DNA of 64,000 nt from Alentia gelatinosa (GCA_950022655.1 OX465584.1:8275124-8339123), one strand, 5' to 3'; counted from the stretch's first letter, positions 43,695 through 54,114 are shown. Made by a program: numbers and translations. The notes: generated from the letters alone by a model not told the origin.

Positions 43695-44176
43695 TTGGTT
43701 GGTTGTTATCTGGATAGTTTAACGTCCAATATGTTCTATTAGACTTACTTTGGGTTTGGAGGTGATAAATCTATGTGATGAATTCAGGTAAAAATCTCAC
43801 CCCTACACATTTACCGAGGTGAGAGTTTGTTTAGTTCCCACACCACATAGACATGGAATGAGAAGGATTGGCCTTTGATATAACAGTAAATCTACCACTG
43901 CTGGGGGTGAAGGAGAAAGCTGGCTAAATACCACACCACATAGACATGGCATGAGAAGGACTGGCCTTTGATATAGCAGTAAGTCTACCACTGCTGGGGA
44001 TGAAGGAGAAGGGTGGCTGAACACCACACCACATAGACATGGTAAGAGAAGGACTGGCCTTTGATACAGCAGTAAATCTACCACTGCTGAAGATGAAGGA
44101 GAAAGGTGGCTGCAGTGGGACTCGAACCAGGAACCTTGGGATTACAAGTCATGCCTTAACCACTGAGCTAACTCCC
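43695..44176 (-). mobile_element. SINE, second tail subtype, internal triplication
   Basis: The tail region reads ACATATTGGACGTTAAAC, unlike the TTAACTGGACGTTAAATC type. A block of about 87 bp (CACCACATAGACATGG to GGAGAAAGCTGGCT) is present three times in tandem (43838-44105) before the tRNA-like head (44109-44176). Confidence 0.85.
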
Positions 44177-44516
44177 GCTGTCGCCTGAGATTAGTCCTAG
44201 TGTAACCGCGCATCTTAGCTTTAAAAACACCCCCCGGGTGCTATAACACAGTTTTGGGTAAATCAAGACTCACCACTCATTACACTTATTGAACCCCATG
44301 TTAGACTCGCCGCCATATTGGTTCGAAAACTTCTCCATTAGAACGTCGTAATAGATTCTTTCAGAAGGTAGACCTATATTGAAGCACTGCTGGCTTGTTT
44401 TGGCTGCGGTATAATGTTGGATAGAAGAAGAAAGATTACTTCCCGCGCTGGGTCTGAGGAGATATTTTAGAGAGGTGAGGGGGGAGCAACAGCCCGGAAG
44501 TGGGACTGGAAGTATG
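44177..44516. other. no gene recognised
   Basis: A minus-strand frame of 121 codons (44270-44635) spans this spacer and runs into the transposon. No domain recognised. CCGCCATATTGG (44310-44321) is a YY1-like word. Confidence 0.4.
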
Positions 44517-44952
44517 CTGGGAAACACTCTCCGAGCATAGATCCTGCGACTTACTTCTTGCTCTGCTTGTATGTCTGCATCGAACTGCCTTTTGGGGGCA
44601 AACTCTGTCCCATGCGCCAGTTTCTCATATAACATAATTTCGGTGAATTTTGAGGAGTATTTTGTATTTCACTAGTGAAAAATAGGTGCACATAATATAT
44701 AGTAAATGATATTAACTCATTCCTGTTATTCATGATGTCAAATCAGACATAGTCTCTGGGATGACCTTCTTCAGTGGAAAGTACATCATGTATTGCAGGG
44801 TTCTGTCTGTCAACATGTTACATGTGCTCGGTTGAAGAGGCAGTCTAAACAAATGTGGATTCACATAATTAAGTGGTTTAAAGCTGAAGAAGACACAGAT
44901 GGATTGTCTGTGAAGCTCATTGAACGATTCCAATATTTCTCAACTCATAAAA

Positions 44953-45515
44953 CAGTAGAACCCTGTGTCAGCAGACACCCTTCGTTCCACACCAAAATAT
45001 GTGCTTACACAGGCTGTCCAGTTACACGGGGTTAAGATAAACACCTAAAGCCCTGTTTCCACTGTGCGATTCTAGGTACATAGGTGTGTCCAGTTTCAGA
45101 CTGGGCGTACCTCCAGGATCGCAACTCGGCAAAACGCACAGTGGGTTCGCTGAGACTGGGCGTACCGGTACACCCAGTCTCAGACTGGAGGTACCGCCTG
45201 TACCTCGGATCGCAAGCGTTTTAAAATATCAAACATGTTTGATATTTGGTACGCCCAGTCTGAGACTAGGCGTACCCTATGTACCTAGAATCGCAAGCCA
45301 TCCAGTCGCAAGCGGGGGTGTCTCCGCACAGAGTTGATGATACCTTGCGATCCGAGGTACATGCGGTACGCCAAGCCTGTACCTCCAGTCTGAGACTGGA
45401 AGTACAGGATCGCAAGCTCCCCCAGTCGCACAGTGGAGACAGGCCTTAAGAGATGGATGCGTTCCAATGAAAAGGACGGTTAATGCGGGGTGTCTGCTTA
45501 CGTGGGGTTCTACTG
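44953..45515. mobile_element. pogo-like element, middle layer
   Basis: CAGTAGAACCCTGTGTCAGC and GCTTACGTGGGGTTCTACTG are inverted ends of the CAGTAAAACCCC type. TA follows the right end, while the left flank is AA, probably a mutated TA. It interrupts the hAT-like element and is itself interrupted at 45049. Confidence 0.75.
45049..45446. mobile_element. TAA-flanked palindromic element, inner layer
   Basis: AGCCCTGTTTCCACTGTGCG and CGCACAGTGGAGACAGGCCT are its ends, with TAA on both sides (45046-45048, 45447-45449). The interior consists of GTACGCCCAGTCTGAGACTG-type words in both orientations, with TCAAACATGTTTGA at the centre (45229-45242). Belongs with 12312, 31256 and 56942. Confidence 0.88.
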
Positions 45516-45666
45516 TATATGAATTATTTGACTTTCATAACCTTTGACAGCTACCCTTCTTTGAATGCGGAACGTAGTTTCTCTCTGTAAGTGACATCAC
45601 TGGGTTAAATCAGAGATTAGTAAGCGCAAGCGCCACGGAAGATCTGCTGGGAGAGTGACTGGGAAA

Positions 45667-46265
45667 GCGGCCCGCTGCTAAAAGTCGTCTGCGCTGAGAG
45701 TTCAGTGCAGACTCGGTGCGCGCGCCCCCTGGTGGAACGAAGAAGGCATGGCGGGAAAAAAACGACACCAGACGACTTTTGACACAGGCATCGAGTTGGG
45801 TTAAATATAACCGGTACATATGTGTCTGACATTCGGACTTATACGCATGGCGATGGGCCGGGTCTACTTTAAAGGTCGCCCCGTCTGTTATTTCACGGCT
45901 GTGCCATGTGGCAAGCCGAAACTATTTGAACTTGGTAAGTACTGGCACAACCTCCCAAATGTAGACCATGTATTAATATACGGACGTAAAGTTATTTGGG
46001 TATTTGCATACAGTTCATGCTGCATTAGAAGTTGGTAATTGGTATGGATTTATTTATTGCATATCTATTTTTCTGGACGAATAAATAAAGTTAATATGCT
46101 AGCAGATAGTTAATTCGAATTGAAATATAAATGGGTACATATTTTTTTAGTTTATTTCCTTTCACATTTGTTGATTGCAATTATAGATGGGCGTAAATCT
46201 TCAGTATGCTGAGTCCTTACAATGATAAATGGGTACATATTGTGGAGAGTTGTAGTTTATTTCTT
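45667..46265. other. no gene; short AAATGGGTACATATT duplication
   Basis: AAATGGGTACATATT with TAGTTTATTTC follows at 46128 and again at 46225. Frames up to 72 codons show no family. Confidence 0.5.
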
Positions 46266-46268
46266 TCT

Positions 46269-46769
46269 TGTTAGAGGACAAGGCACGTCCGCCCCTGCTG
46301 TGAGTAGCAAAGACGAACCCATGCACGGAAGTGCCATGGGTCCCCCCTTTGTTACATATCCTGCTTTGTATATAAGGCTGGGTTGCAGCGAGGTAGGCAG
46401 GTATCTTGCATTTACCTCCGCTAGGAAGGAATGCCTTGAGATTCTCATTTAGAGTGAGGGTTTCCTTACTCTATCAGTGACTTAGTCTGAGCTATTTAAC
46501 TTTGGCTAGCTGTACCTGTCTCACCCATGAGTTACCTAGCTACGGCTACGGTACGAAAGCCGCGATTGAGCTTTGGTTCTCCCAAACCAGTCACTTGTTT
46601 TGTTATCGTGAATAAACTATTGTTTACTTTTTACGTGCAGGTTTAAGTCTTGGTGTGAGTAGTAATCGTGACCATCTTCGAACCGACCTGTGGTTCAGCT
46701 AAGTCACAGGGTAGGAATTGCCAAACTCGGGTAAGTTTGGTCATTTCGGCCAGGTAAAATAGCCTAACC
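46269..46769 (+). mobile_element. LTR of an LTR retrotransposon, candidate
   Basis: TGTTAGAGGACAAGG begins it and AGCCTAACC ends it, so the termini are the inverted TGTTAG/CTAAC(C). A TATA word (TATATAAGG, 46369-46377) and AATAAA (46611-46616) lie in the expected order for LTR transcription start and polyadenylation. TGGCGACAG directly after it resembles a primer-binding site of the tRNA-Ser type used by some Ty3/Gypsy elements. No gag or pol frame follows and no TSD was found, so this is a truncated 5' LTR. Confidence 0.6.
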
Positions 46770-48040
46770 TGGCGACAGCTACAATACCATTAATTGATTG
46801 GAAATTTTCGCATAACTCAAGATACGAACTGGATTAAATGAGGATATCATATTGATAGCCTGTATTACAGCAGCGGTGCTGATATACTGTTATTGTTTTG
46901 ATACTGTTTACAAACACGACTCTGGTGAAAATATCAAAGATCCCTAACAGTCTCACTTCTAACACGGACCATTTAAAATGGTATATCCAGGGCTTAATAA
47001 TGAGAGGAAGATGATTGGCTGATGTTATCCGCAACTTGTCTGTCGTCACATCCGGTTGATGTAAGAATGACAGACATTTACAGTAAATGCCACCAGGTGG
47101 TGCATACTGCACCCCACCTGACTTTTAACCGCACCTCCTCCTACGTCTTGCTCACCTGTACCGCCAGGGACGGGTCACACGCTCACAAGATGGCCGCCAG
47201 CATGCAGTATGTATTCACGGATGTCTATACTGCGTTCCCAACATATGTGCCTGGGAATTCTACCATGTGATCCTGTGATTCTCTGTGCCAACGAGGCGTT
47301 GACAACTCGAACCATGCTACACTGGCCGCCAGAGCTACACTACGTTAGCTACGGTTGGATTAAATCCGTGGCCACCTTGAACCACTAGCTGTCTGGCACT
47401 CTCCCTGCAGATCTTTCGTAGTGATGGAGAGTGAGCTATTTCATACTCTCGAAGTGACTTTCACATGTTCTTACGTCCTTTTGTGTATATTTTTTAAAGA
47501 TAGACTTACCATAAAGATTGGCTCCATTATCAACTTGTATGCTATGAATATTTCTTGTCAAATATTTCTGCATTTAGAGCCTACATAGAACTAGATACAG
47601 TGTGTGATTTAACCCGACCACTTATGGGTCAGAGGCAGAGGTGACGGCCAATTTAAACCTCCGCTCTAGATGCTATGATAACACTACAATAGTGAATGGG
47701 AGCCGCAGTTAACATACAGAGCCGTGTAGGACATTGGTGGAGCATCGTAGTGTGAATCTCGGTAGCTGGGGTTCAAATCCCACTCATTCATCCATGCGAT
47801 ATTTCATATTTCGTCTATAAAAATTACCCTTGCTGATGGTGCAGATTTAATCACCTGAAAACTATCACAAACAAAACCATAAGGTGTGAGAAATCCACAA
47901 AAGAAACCAGGATGTCAACGGAAATATGTATAAAAGAGAAAAGACCAAATACCGAGAAATATAAAAAAAGAACTTTATTAATAGGCATTGAAATGTGGGA
48001 CCAGTTAACCCTTGAGATACAAAAGAAATATTATGGAGCA
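46770..48040. other. no gene; tRNA-like word and YY1 word
   Basis: 47185-47198 has AAGATGGCCGCC, a YY1-type site. 47395-47435 has GCACTCTCCCTGCAGATC and GGAGAGTGAGC, a 40-bp remnant of the hAT-like termini. GGGGTTCAAATCCCAC (47768-47783) is a B-box-like word with no good A box. No exon recognised. Confidence 0.45.
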
Positions 48041-48049
48041 GTGCAGTGC

Positions 48050-49050
48050 GGGAGGCGAGTGGTGCAGTGCAGGAGGGGGGGGGGGGCGAGCAGCGAGCGC
48101 TGCAGTGCGGAAGGAGGCGAGCAGCGAGCGGTCCAGTGCGACAGGCTATAGAGGGATCAGCCCTGGATTGACCTGTAGTTCAACCACCCGCCGCCAGAGG
48201 TATTCCTGCAGGAATCCTCCAATATGGCGGCGTGTCCGGACGCCTGTATTAGGCCTACTTAGATAAGTGAGTCGGCGGGTATGGGGCGTGGGACCGGGCG
48301 GGTATGGGGCGTGGGACCGGGCGGGGACCGGGCGGGGGCCGGGCGGGGACCGGGCGGGGGCCGGGCGGGGACCGGGCGGGGGCTGGGCGGGGCCCGGGCG
48401 GGGACCGGGCGGGGGCCGGGCGGGGACCGGGCGGGGGCCGGGCGGGGACCGGGCGGGGGCCGGGCGGGGACCGGGCGGGGGCCGGGCGGGGGCCGGGCGG
48501 GGGCCGGGCGGGGACCGGGCGGGGGCCGGGCGGGGGCCGGGCGTGGGACCGGGCGGGGGCCGGGCGGGGGCCGGGCGGGGGCCGGGGCGTGGGCTGGCCG
48601 AGGGCCGGGCGGGGGCCGGGCGGGGGACCGGGCGGGGACCGGGCGGGGGCCGGGCGGGGGCCGGGCGGGGGCCGGGCGGGGGCCGGGCGTGGGACCGGGC
48701 GGGGGCTGGGCGGGGGCCGGGCGGGGGCCGGGCGGGGGCCGGGCGGGGGCCGGGCGGGGGCCGGGCGGGGGACCGGGCGGGGGCCGGGCGGGGGCCGGGG
48801 CGTGGGCTGGCCGAGGGCCGGGCGGGGGACCGGGCGGGGGCCGGGCGGGGGCCGGGCGGGGGCCGAGCGGGGGCCGGGCGGGGGCCGGGCGGGGGCCGGG
48901 CGGGGGCCGGGCGGGGGCCGGGCGGGGGCCGGGCGGGGGCCGGGCGGGGGCCGGGCGGGGGCCGGGCGGGGGGTGGGCGGGGCCCGGGCGGGGGCCGGGC
49001 GGGGGCCGGGCGGGGGCCGGGCGGGGGCCGGGCGGGGGCTGAGCGGGCTA
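48050..49050. repeat. 11-bp CCGGGCGGGGG minisatellite
   Basis: After a short GCAGTGCGGGAGGCGAGC repeat (48036-48135), the main array runs 48265-49050 with roughly 70 units of CCGGGCGGGGG or CCGGGCGGGGA. GGGGCGTGGGCTGGCCGAGG occurs twice, 213 bp apart (about 48584 and 48797), marking a higher-order block. Nearly pure C/G, so open glycine/arginine and proline/arginine frames up to 355 codons are artefacts. Expected to form G-quadruplexes. Confidence 0.97.
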
Positions 49051-49210
49051 TGAATGAATCCCGGTTGCATGGCGACTCGGGCCGGTGGATTGCGAGTAGG
49101 TGAGAAATGCGAGCGGTCTTATTGCCTCGCTTTACGACAAAAGACAGCGAGCGCCCGGCATGATACAAAATAGGGCGCCATCCTTTTTCATTTTGCGCTG
49201 GGACCTGGGA

Positions 49211-49754
49211 CACTCACCTAGCAGATATCCTGCGCTCTACTTCCTGCGGCCATTTGTATCTCTCCACCGACCTGTCTGTGTGGGACAAAATCTGTCCCAT
49301 CCGCCAGATTTTCAAATATTTTGTGTTTTATTTGTAGGTAGACATGCACATATTTATATGGTAAATGATATTAGCATGTTTCTTTTATTTGTTATTTCAA
49401 ACTAGACACAGTATCTGGGATTACTTTCTTCATTGGAAAGCACCTCATGTGTTATTGAGTTTGGTTTTGTCAACATAACACATGTACTCCTTCGAAGGGG
49501 CAGTCTAATCTACTGTGGATTCACATTTTTAAGTGGTTTATAGCTGAAAAACAGCCGGATTGTCTGTGAAGGTCATTTAACAATTCCCATATTTCCCAAC
49601 TTCTATATTAAGAGTTTGAGTTTGAGTAAGGCAAATTTTGACAGTTGCCTTGTTTTGAATCTGAAATGTTAGCTGGTTTCCTCCTGTCCTTAGCATCGGG
49701 TTGAGGCAGAGATTAGCATGCGCTATCGCCCGGAAGATCTGGGAGGAGAGTGGG
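49211..49754 (+). mobile_element. hAT-like element, full length
   Basis: CACTCACCTAGCAGATATCC and GAAGATCTGGGAGGAGAGTG are its ends. The flanks ACCTGGGA (49203-49210) and ACGTGGGA (49755-49762) differ at one base. The interior matches 44525-44950 (ATATGGTAAATGATATTA, TTCTTCATTGGAAAG). No transposase. Confidence 0.8.
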
Positions 49755-50125
49755 ACGTGGGAGTAAGGCAGCGGATGTGAAGAGGGCCGTGCAACTGAGG
49801 CAGCGGGTGTGAGGGGGGCCTTGCGACTGAAGCAGCGGATGTGAGATGGGCCGTGCGACTGAGAAAATGGGTGTAAGGTGGGCCGTGCGACTGAGAAAGC
49901 GGATGGGAGGTGGGCCGTGCGACTGAGGCAGCGGGTGTGAGAAGGGCCTTGCGACTGAAGCAGCGGGTGTGAGGTGGGCCATGCGACTGAGACAGCGGGT
50001 ATGAGGGGGGCCATGCGACTGAGACAGCGGGTGTGAGGTGGGCTGTGGGAATGAGGCAGCAGGTATGAGGGGGGCCGTGCGACAGAGGCAGCGGGTGTCA
50101 GGGGGGCCGTGCGACTGAGGCCCAC
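49755..50125. repeat. 32-bp minisatellite, about twelve units
   Basis: Units of GGGCCGTGCGACTGAGGCAG plus CGGGTGTGAGGT. Open minus-strand frames with 32-residue repeats are artefacts. Confidence 0.92.
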
Positions 50126-50286
50126 TCCAGGGTGGACTGGGCCAGACCCCGGTCTGCGCACGTGGAGGAGGGAGGACAGCGCTCACAGCGGTCACCACCT
50201 GCATCTCCTCCTCACATCCATCTCCATACAGCAATGCCAGATGTGCTTAACTCCCGCCAATAAGCACCAGAGCCGAGACTCTTTCA
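50126..50286. other. short spacer, no gene
   Basis: Nothing recognised. Confidence 0.4.
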
Positions 50287-50562
50287 TCTCACATCCAGTA
50301 TCTTTCTCCCATAGGATTAACGCTGAGAACTCGTACTCCATACCCCTAAGAGTATTGCAGTCCGTTCTCCATGGTGTAGATATATCCCGTGTGTCGTCCA
50401 TTATTTTAGTGTTTTCAGGGGTGAGATAGGTAGAGAAAGAAACTCGTTTTGGTCAAAGGAGTCATTCTCCAACTCGATTCATTGCGAAGTTATATTCACT
50501 CTGCATCAAACTCATGGAGAACGATGACTTTGACCACAACTTGTTGGTTTCTTCTTTAGTAT
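50287..50562 (+). mobile_element. two-module fold-back element
   Basis: TTTCATCTCACATCCAGTATC, CCATAGGATTAACGCTGAG, ACTCGTACTCC, TATTGCAGTCCGTTC, then AGGGGTGAGATAGG closes module 1. Hairpin arms AACTCGTTTTGGTCAAAG and TTTGACCACAACTTGTTGG. The loop is shortened. It ends TTTCTTCTTTAGT. Confidence 0.8.
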
Positions 50563-50656
50563 TTTCCATGTTTTCTCAGTCTTTCTGAGACAGTATATTC
50601 CTCACTACCTGCCTCTTGCACCTCACGGCAGGTCACGTCTCCTGCACCTCACAGCG

Positions 50657-50965
50657 ATTGGCTGGTTGGTCTGATTTACCAGACTTTCTCAAGGTTCTTT
50701 TACACCACAAGGGTGGTGATCGAATTCATCTGTGTGATGAATTTAGGTAGAAATCTCACCACTACACATTTACTGAGGAGAGAGTTCTTTTACTTGCCAC
50801 ACCACATTCACATGGTATGAGAAGGACTGGCCTTTGATATAGCAGTAAATCTTCCACTGCTGGGGATGAACGAGGAAGGTGGCTGCAGTGGGACTCGAAC
50901 CCACAACCTTGGGATTACAAGTCCATTGCCTTAACCACTGAGGCCCCACCCCCCCCCCCCCCCAA
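50657..50965 (-). mobile_element. SINE with 12-bp flanking repeat
   Basis: CACCTCACAGCG lies on both sides (50645-50656, 50966-50977), though this word also occurs in the local sequence. The tail region lacks the GTTAAATC block (small deletion), the body is intact and the head has GGGTTCGAGTCCC. It ends in a C-run. Confidence 0.8.
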
Positions 50966-50977
50966 CACCTCACAGCG

Positions 50978-51185
50978 GTCAGCACATCCCCGACACAGGC
51001 AGTGGCGACACCTGCCGGCACTCCGCTAAACGGGCCGTCTGCCGCGGGCAGCGGTCACGTGACCTGAATCCTAGCAGGGGACCAATCAGGAGACGTCAGC
51101 ATGACGATACGTCATCGTCAGCCGTGTGGAGAGTGTGGAGAGTGTGGAGAGTGTGGAGAGTGTCCGTTAGGGTTGGGTTTGAATA
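50978..51185. other. no gene; (GTGTGGAGA)n
   Basis: Five GTGTGGAGA units at 51122-51165 after CpG-containing spacer with GGTCACGTGACC (51053-51064). Confidence 0.6.
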
Positions 51186-51945
51186 CAGTAAAACCCCGCT
51201 TAAACCCTTTCAGGGCGGATAATGCCTTGAGGCATTCCCCAGCGTAGACCTGAGAATGCCTTGAGGCATTTTTCATGAAATTCAGTGATATTTACGATTT
51301 CAAAGTTTTATGAATAATAAATCAATAAATATATATATATATATATATATATATGAAACTTTTAGAGAATATACCTATGATAAAGTATAAAGTAAACAGA
51401 TACAGACCCCCGTCCTTAAGAGAGTTAAGGGGACAACCTCCGTTCTGAGTCCCTTAAGCAGGGTTTTCAGTCTGCCGATGGTTAGGCTATATAGAATATA
51501 ATACCTTTATACAGTTGATACCATGGCTTAGAGACACCGTTTTAACCTCACAACACCCAACAGACGCCTATCTGGTGCCTACGGGAGCCTACCTGGTACC
51601 TACGGGAGCCTACACAGGCTGTTGCGGTTGTCTAGACCCCAGTCTACCTGCCTCGCACGCAAACCATAAACAAGCAATCAAGATAATCTGGAGTATTTCC
51701 CCCACACGGTCCTGTTAGATTTGATAAGGTATCCCTCCAAAGTGACCCCTGGAGCGGGGTTAAGGAGAATTTTGTACCGAAATAACTTTCCCTTAAAGCA
51801 ATGTGTCCCCTTACTTGGGGTTAAGATCCCTTACTTGGGGTTAAGATAAACTCTTAATAGAGCGAAAGATTTCCGTTCCGAGCATATTATCCCCCTAAGC
51901 GAGGTGACCCCTTAAGCGGGGTGTCCCAGAAGCGGTGTTGTACTG
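51186..51945. mobile_element. pogo-like element, about 760 bp
   Basis: TA CAGTAAAACCCCGCTTAA opens it, and AAGCGGGGTGTCCCAGAAGC then GTGTTGTACTG close it. The CAGTAAAACCCCGCTTA type of end is characteristic of pogo/Tigger-like Tc1-mariner elements. AATGCCTTGAGGCATT occurs twice (51212, 51256). An (AT)n run lies at 51331-51354. No transposase frame. Confidence 0.75.
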
Positions 51946-52370
51946 TGGTTATATTTCAGTATTATAGTAAAACAGAGTGACTGATATAATAACGACTAGA
52001 CAGAGTCAACGAGATGAGGATCAAGAGCCGAGACTCGAACCCTGGACCCTGGTGGTGGCAGGCGGGCGTGGTATGGTGTGTTTATACGACTGTGTGCGGG
52101 GTACGGCGCGGGGGGCGGATCGGAGAGGGTTAGTTCACTGGGTGCTCGCCAGGCGGAGTGCGCATGTCTGGGGATAAGGCGGATGGTGACAAATGGCGGG
52201 ATCTGACGCCAGGCCGGCGATCAATCCGCGGATCTGAGATCCAGCCCTGTCCCAGCCTCCCCGGCTTCCCGGCCTCCCCGTCCTCTCCCCGGCTTCCCCT
52301 CCACGTCCTCCCCAGCTTCCCGGCTCACCCCTCAACCTTCTCTCTGACTCACTCAGCTCAATGAACGCAA
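51946..52370. other. no gene recognised
   Basis: CpG-rich at 52080-52240 and C/T-rich to 52340. GAGACTCGAACCCTGG (52031-52046) is an inverted B-box-like word without a convincing tRNA fold. Confidence 0.4.
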
Positions 52371-52374
52371 ACAG

Positions 52375-52650
52375 TCTCCAAGCACAGGAGACTTCTCCGT
52401 GGAGTCTGCAACACACTCCAAGCACAGGAGACTTCTCCGGGGAGTCTGTAACACACTCCAAGCACAGGAGACATCTCCGAGGAGTCTGTAACACACTCCA
52501 AGCACAGGAGACTTCTCCGGGGAGTCTGTAACACACTCCAAGCACAGGAGACATCTCCGGGGAGTCTGTAACATACTCCAAGCACAGGAGACTTCTCCGG
52601 GGAGTCTGTAACACACTCCAAGCACAGGAGACTTCTCCGGGGAGTCCAGA
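52375..52650. repeat. 40-bp minisatellite, seven units
   Basis: AGCACAGGAGACTTCTCCGG plus GGAGTCTGTAACACACTCCA. Copies start at 52381, 52421, 52461, 52501, 52541, 52581 and 52621. Each unit contains a hairpin (GGAGACTTCTCC). Minus-strand frames with 40-residue repeats are artefacts. Confidence 0.95.
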
Positions 52651-52659
52651 CTGGTTCCC

Positions 52660-53425
52660 ACGCTGGAAGCCTGCGCATCTAACACTCGCCTCGCATCGAT
52701 ACGATTAGCGCAGGTACAGTGCTATTTCAGAACGTAGGGGCGTGAAGGGGGCCGTTATAACGGTGCTGTGGTGGTGGGCGTTTTTCGCGTTATTTTCTGC
52801 TACGCGGCACCGTTCGCAGACACAGAGAAACGTCAAATAACTCTTCTCTCATTGCTGGTAGTAGCTGCTACAAGTATTTAGTTCGAATCGTCACATTCTA
52901 GCAGCAATTTGTTATATATATAGGGTAGAGTGCAGTTTATCGGTCGGTAATTGCGGGGGGAAAAACACCGCGAAAATAGAACGTCAGTATGTTGCTAAGT
53001 AAACAGGGTAGCAACATGATTCGCTACTATGCGACGGCAGAGCACTGTACCTGTGCCAATCGTAAGGGGTGACTGGAGATGTGCAGGCTACCAGCATGAC
53101 TGGTTCCCTGCTCAAATGAAATTTAGGACAGGTAACGCCCAGCTGGTTGCGAATTTGAACTTTCGCTGGTTCCCCGCTTATCTGCAGTGGCAAGGATAAC
53201 CAGCACAACCTCTCTCCCACTCATCCAGCAGATCATTTGCAACACTTGCCTTACAAGCAGCCACAGACTCTAGTACAGCCAGCTGTCACCAGGTTTATAA
53301 CCCAGCCATACCCTCTAACGGGTAAACCAGCGTAAAAATGGAGGGATTACCCAAAATTCACAAACAAATTGGCTGGTATTATCTGGCCTAAATGTGAGTG
53401 AGTAAGTAGGCTTCCAGGCTAGGTG
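52660..53425. other. no gene recognised
   Basis: Ordinary sequence. GTAGCAACATGATTCGC and GTTGCTAAG words near 52990-53020 make only a weak repeat. Confidence 0.45.
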
Positions 53426-53429
53426 GAGT

Positions 53430-53565
53430 CAGCAAGACACTCCAAGCACAGGAGACTTCTCCCTGGAGTCAGTAACATTCTCCAAGCACAGGAGACTTCT
53501 CCGTAGAGTCAGCAACATTCTCCAAGCACAAGAGACTCTTCTGTGGTGTCAGCAACATTCTCCAA
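53430..53565. repeat. degenerate outlier of the 40-bp minisatellite
   Basis: Four units of CTCCAAGCACAGGAGACTTC with GGAGTCAGCAACATT, about 40 bp each, lie 800 bp from the main array. Confidence 0.8.
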
Positions 53566-54110
53566 GCAGATGAGACGTATACTCGTAGTCAGCGACTTGC
53601 TCAGAGCAGATGAGTCAATTGTATTTTACTCAATGTCTTCAGGTTATAAAGTATGATGCAAGAGTCATTTTACCTGAAGACTCTACTACTTATTCTACGC
53701 TGGCATAACAATTTCAAGAGATAAATGCATCTGCACACCAAGGCATGGTAACCAGCAGGTGGCCTTTTGCCACTGAGTCCTGTACAAACCTAGAAATCAT
53801 GAAGGACATGGCATGCTACCTCCTTCGTCTGACTGAGTGTTAAGTGACCGATCAGAGGCCGGGCCGTTAGGTCAATGTTACATGTAACTTATTACACCAA
53901 TTACTGTATTACCGGTACCCCACATACTGTCTTAATGATGCCGTCCCAGCCAGATTATCAAACCATAAGTCAATACCTCTACCTCGGCAATGAGCCATTC
54001 ACCATGGTAATCTACTTATGAGACAAGGACACTCGTGTCCACTGTGCCTACTCACTACTTTATCCAATATGACCCATGCTTACGTTACCAGAAAACCGGC
54101 ATGATGATCC
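53566..54110. other. no gene recognised
   Basis: Unique-looking sequence. Confidence 0.45.
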
Positions 54111-54114
54111 CTAA

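Larger units (their letters stand above)
44525..45658 (+). mobile_element. hAT-like element, outer layer of a three-layer nest
   Basis: CACTCTCCGAGCATAGATCC opens it, GATCTGCTGGGAGAGTGA closes it and CTGGGAAA flanks both sides (44517-44524, 45659-45666). Without the inserted piece (44953-45515) it would be about 570 bp, like 10805-11359 and 49211-49754. Non-coding. Confidence 0.85.

Noticed and set aside
47725..47790. tRNA or second SINE family head with GGGGTTCAAATCCC
   Set aside because: B-box-like word only. No A box at the right distance and no repeated body seen elsewhere in the window.
48146..49213. Open frames of 355, 271, 278, 253 and 249 codons (proline/arginine and glycine/arginine rich)
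   Set aside because: Produced by the CCGGGCGGGGG minisatellite, which cannot encode a stop. No flanking coding signature.
52353..52685. Repeat protein of 40-residue units (SPEKSPVLGVCYRLPGEV)
   Set aside because: Explained by a 40-bp minisatellite read in several frames. No start, splice or promoter support.
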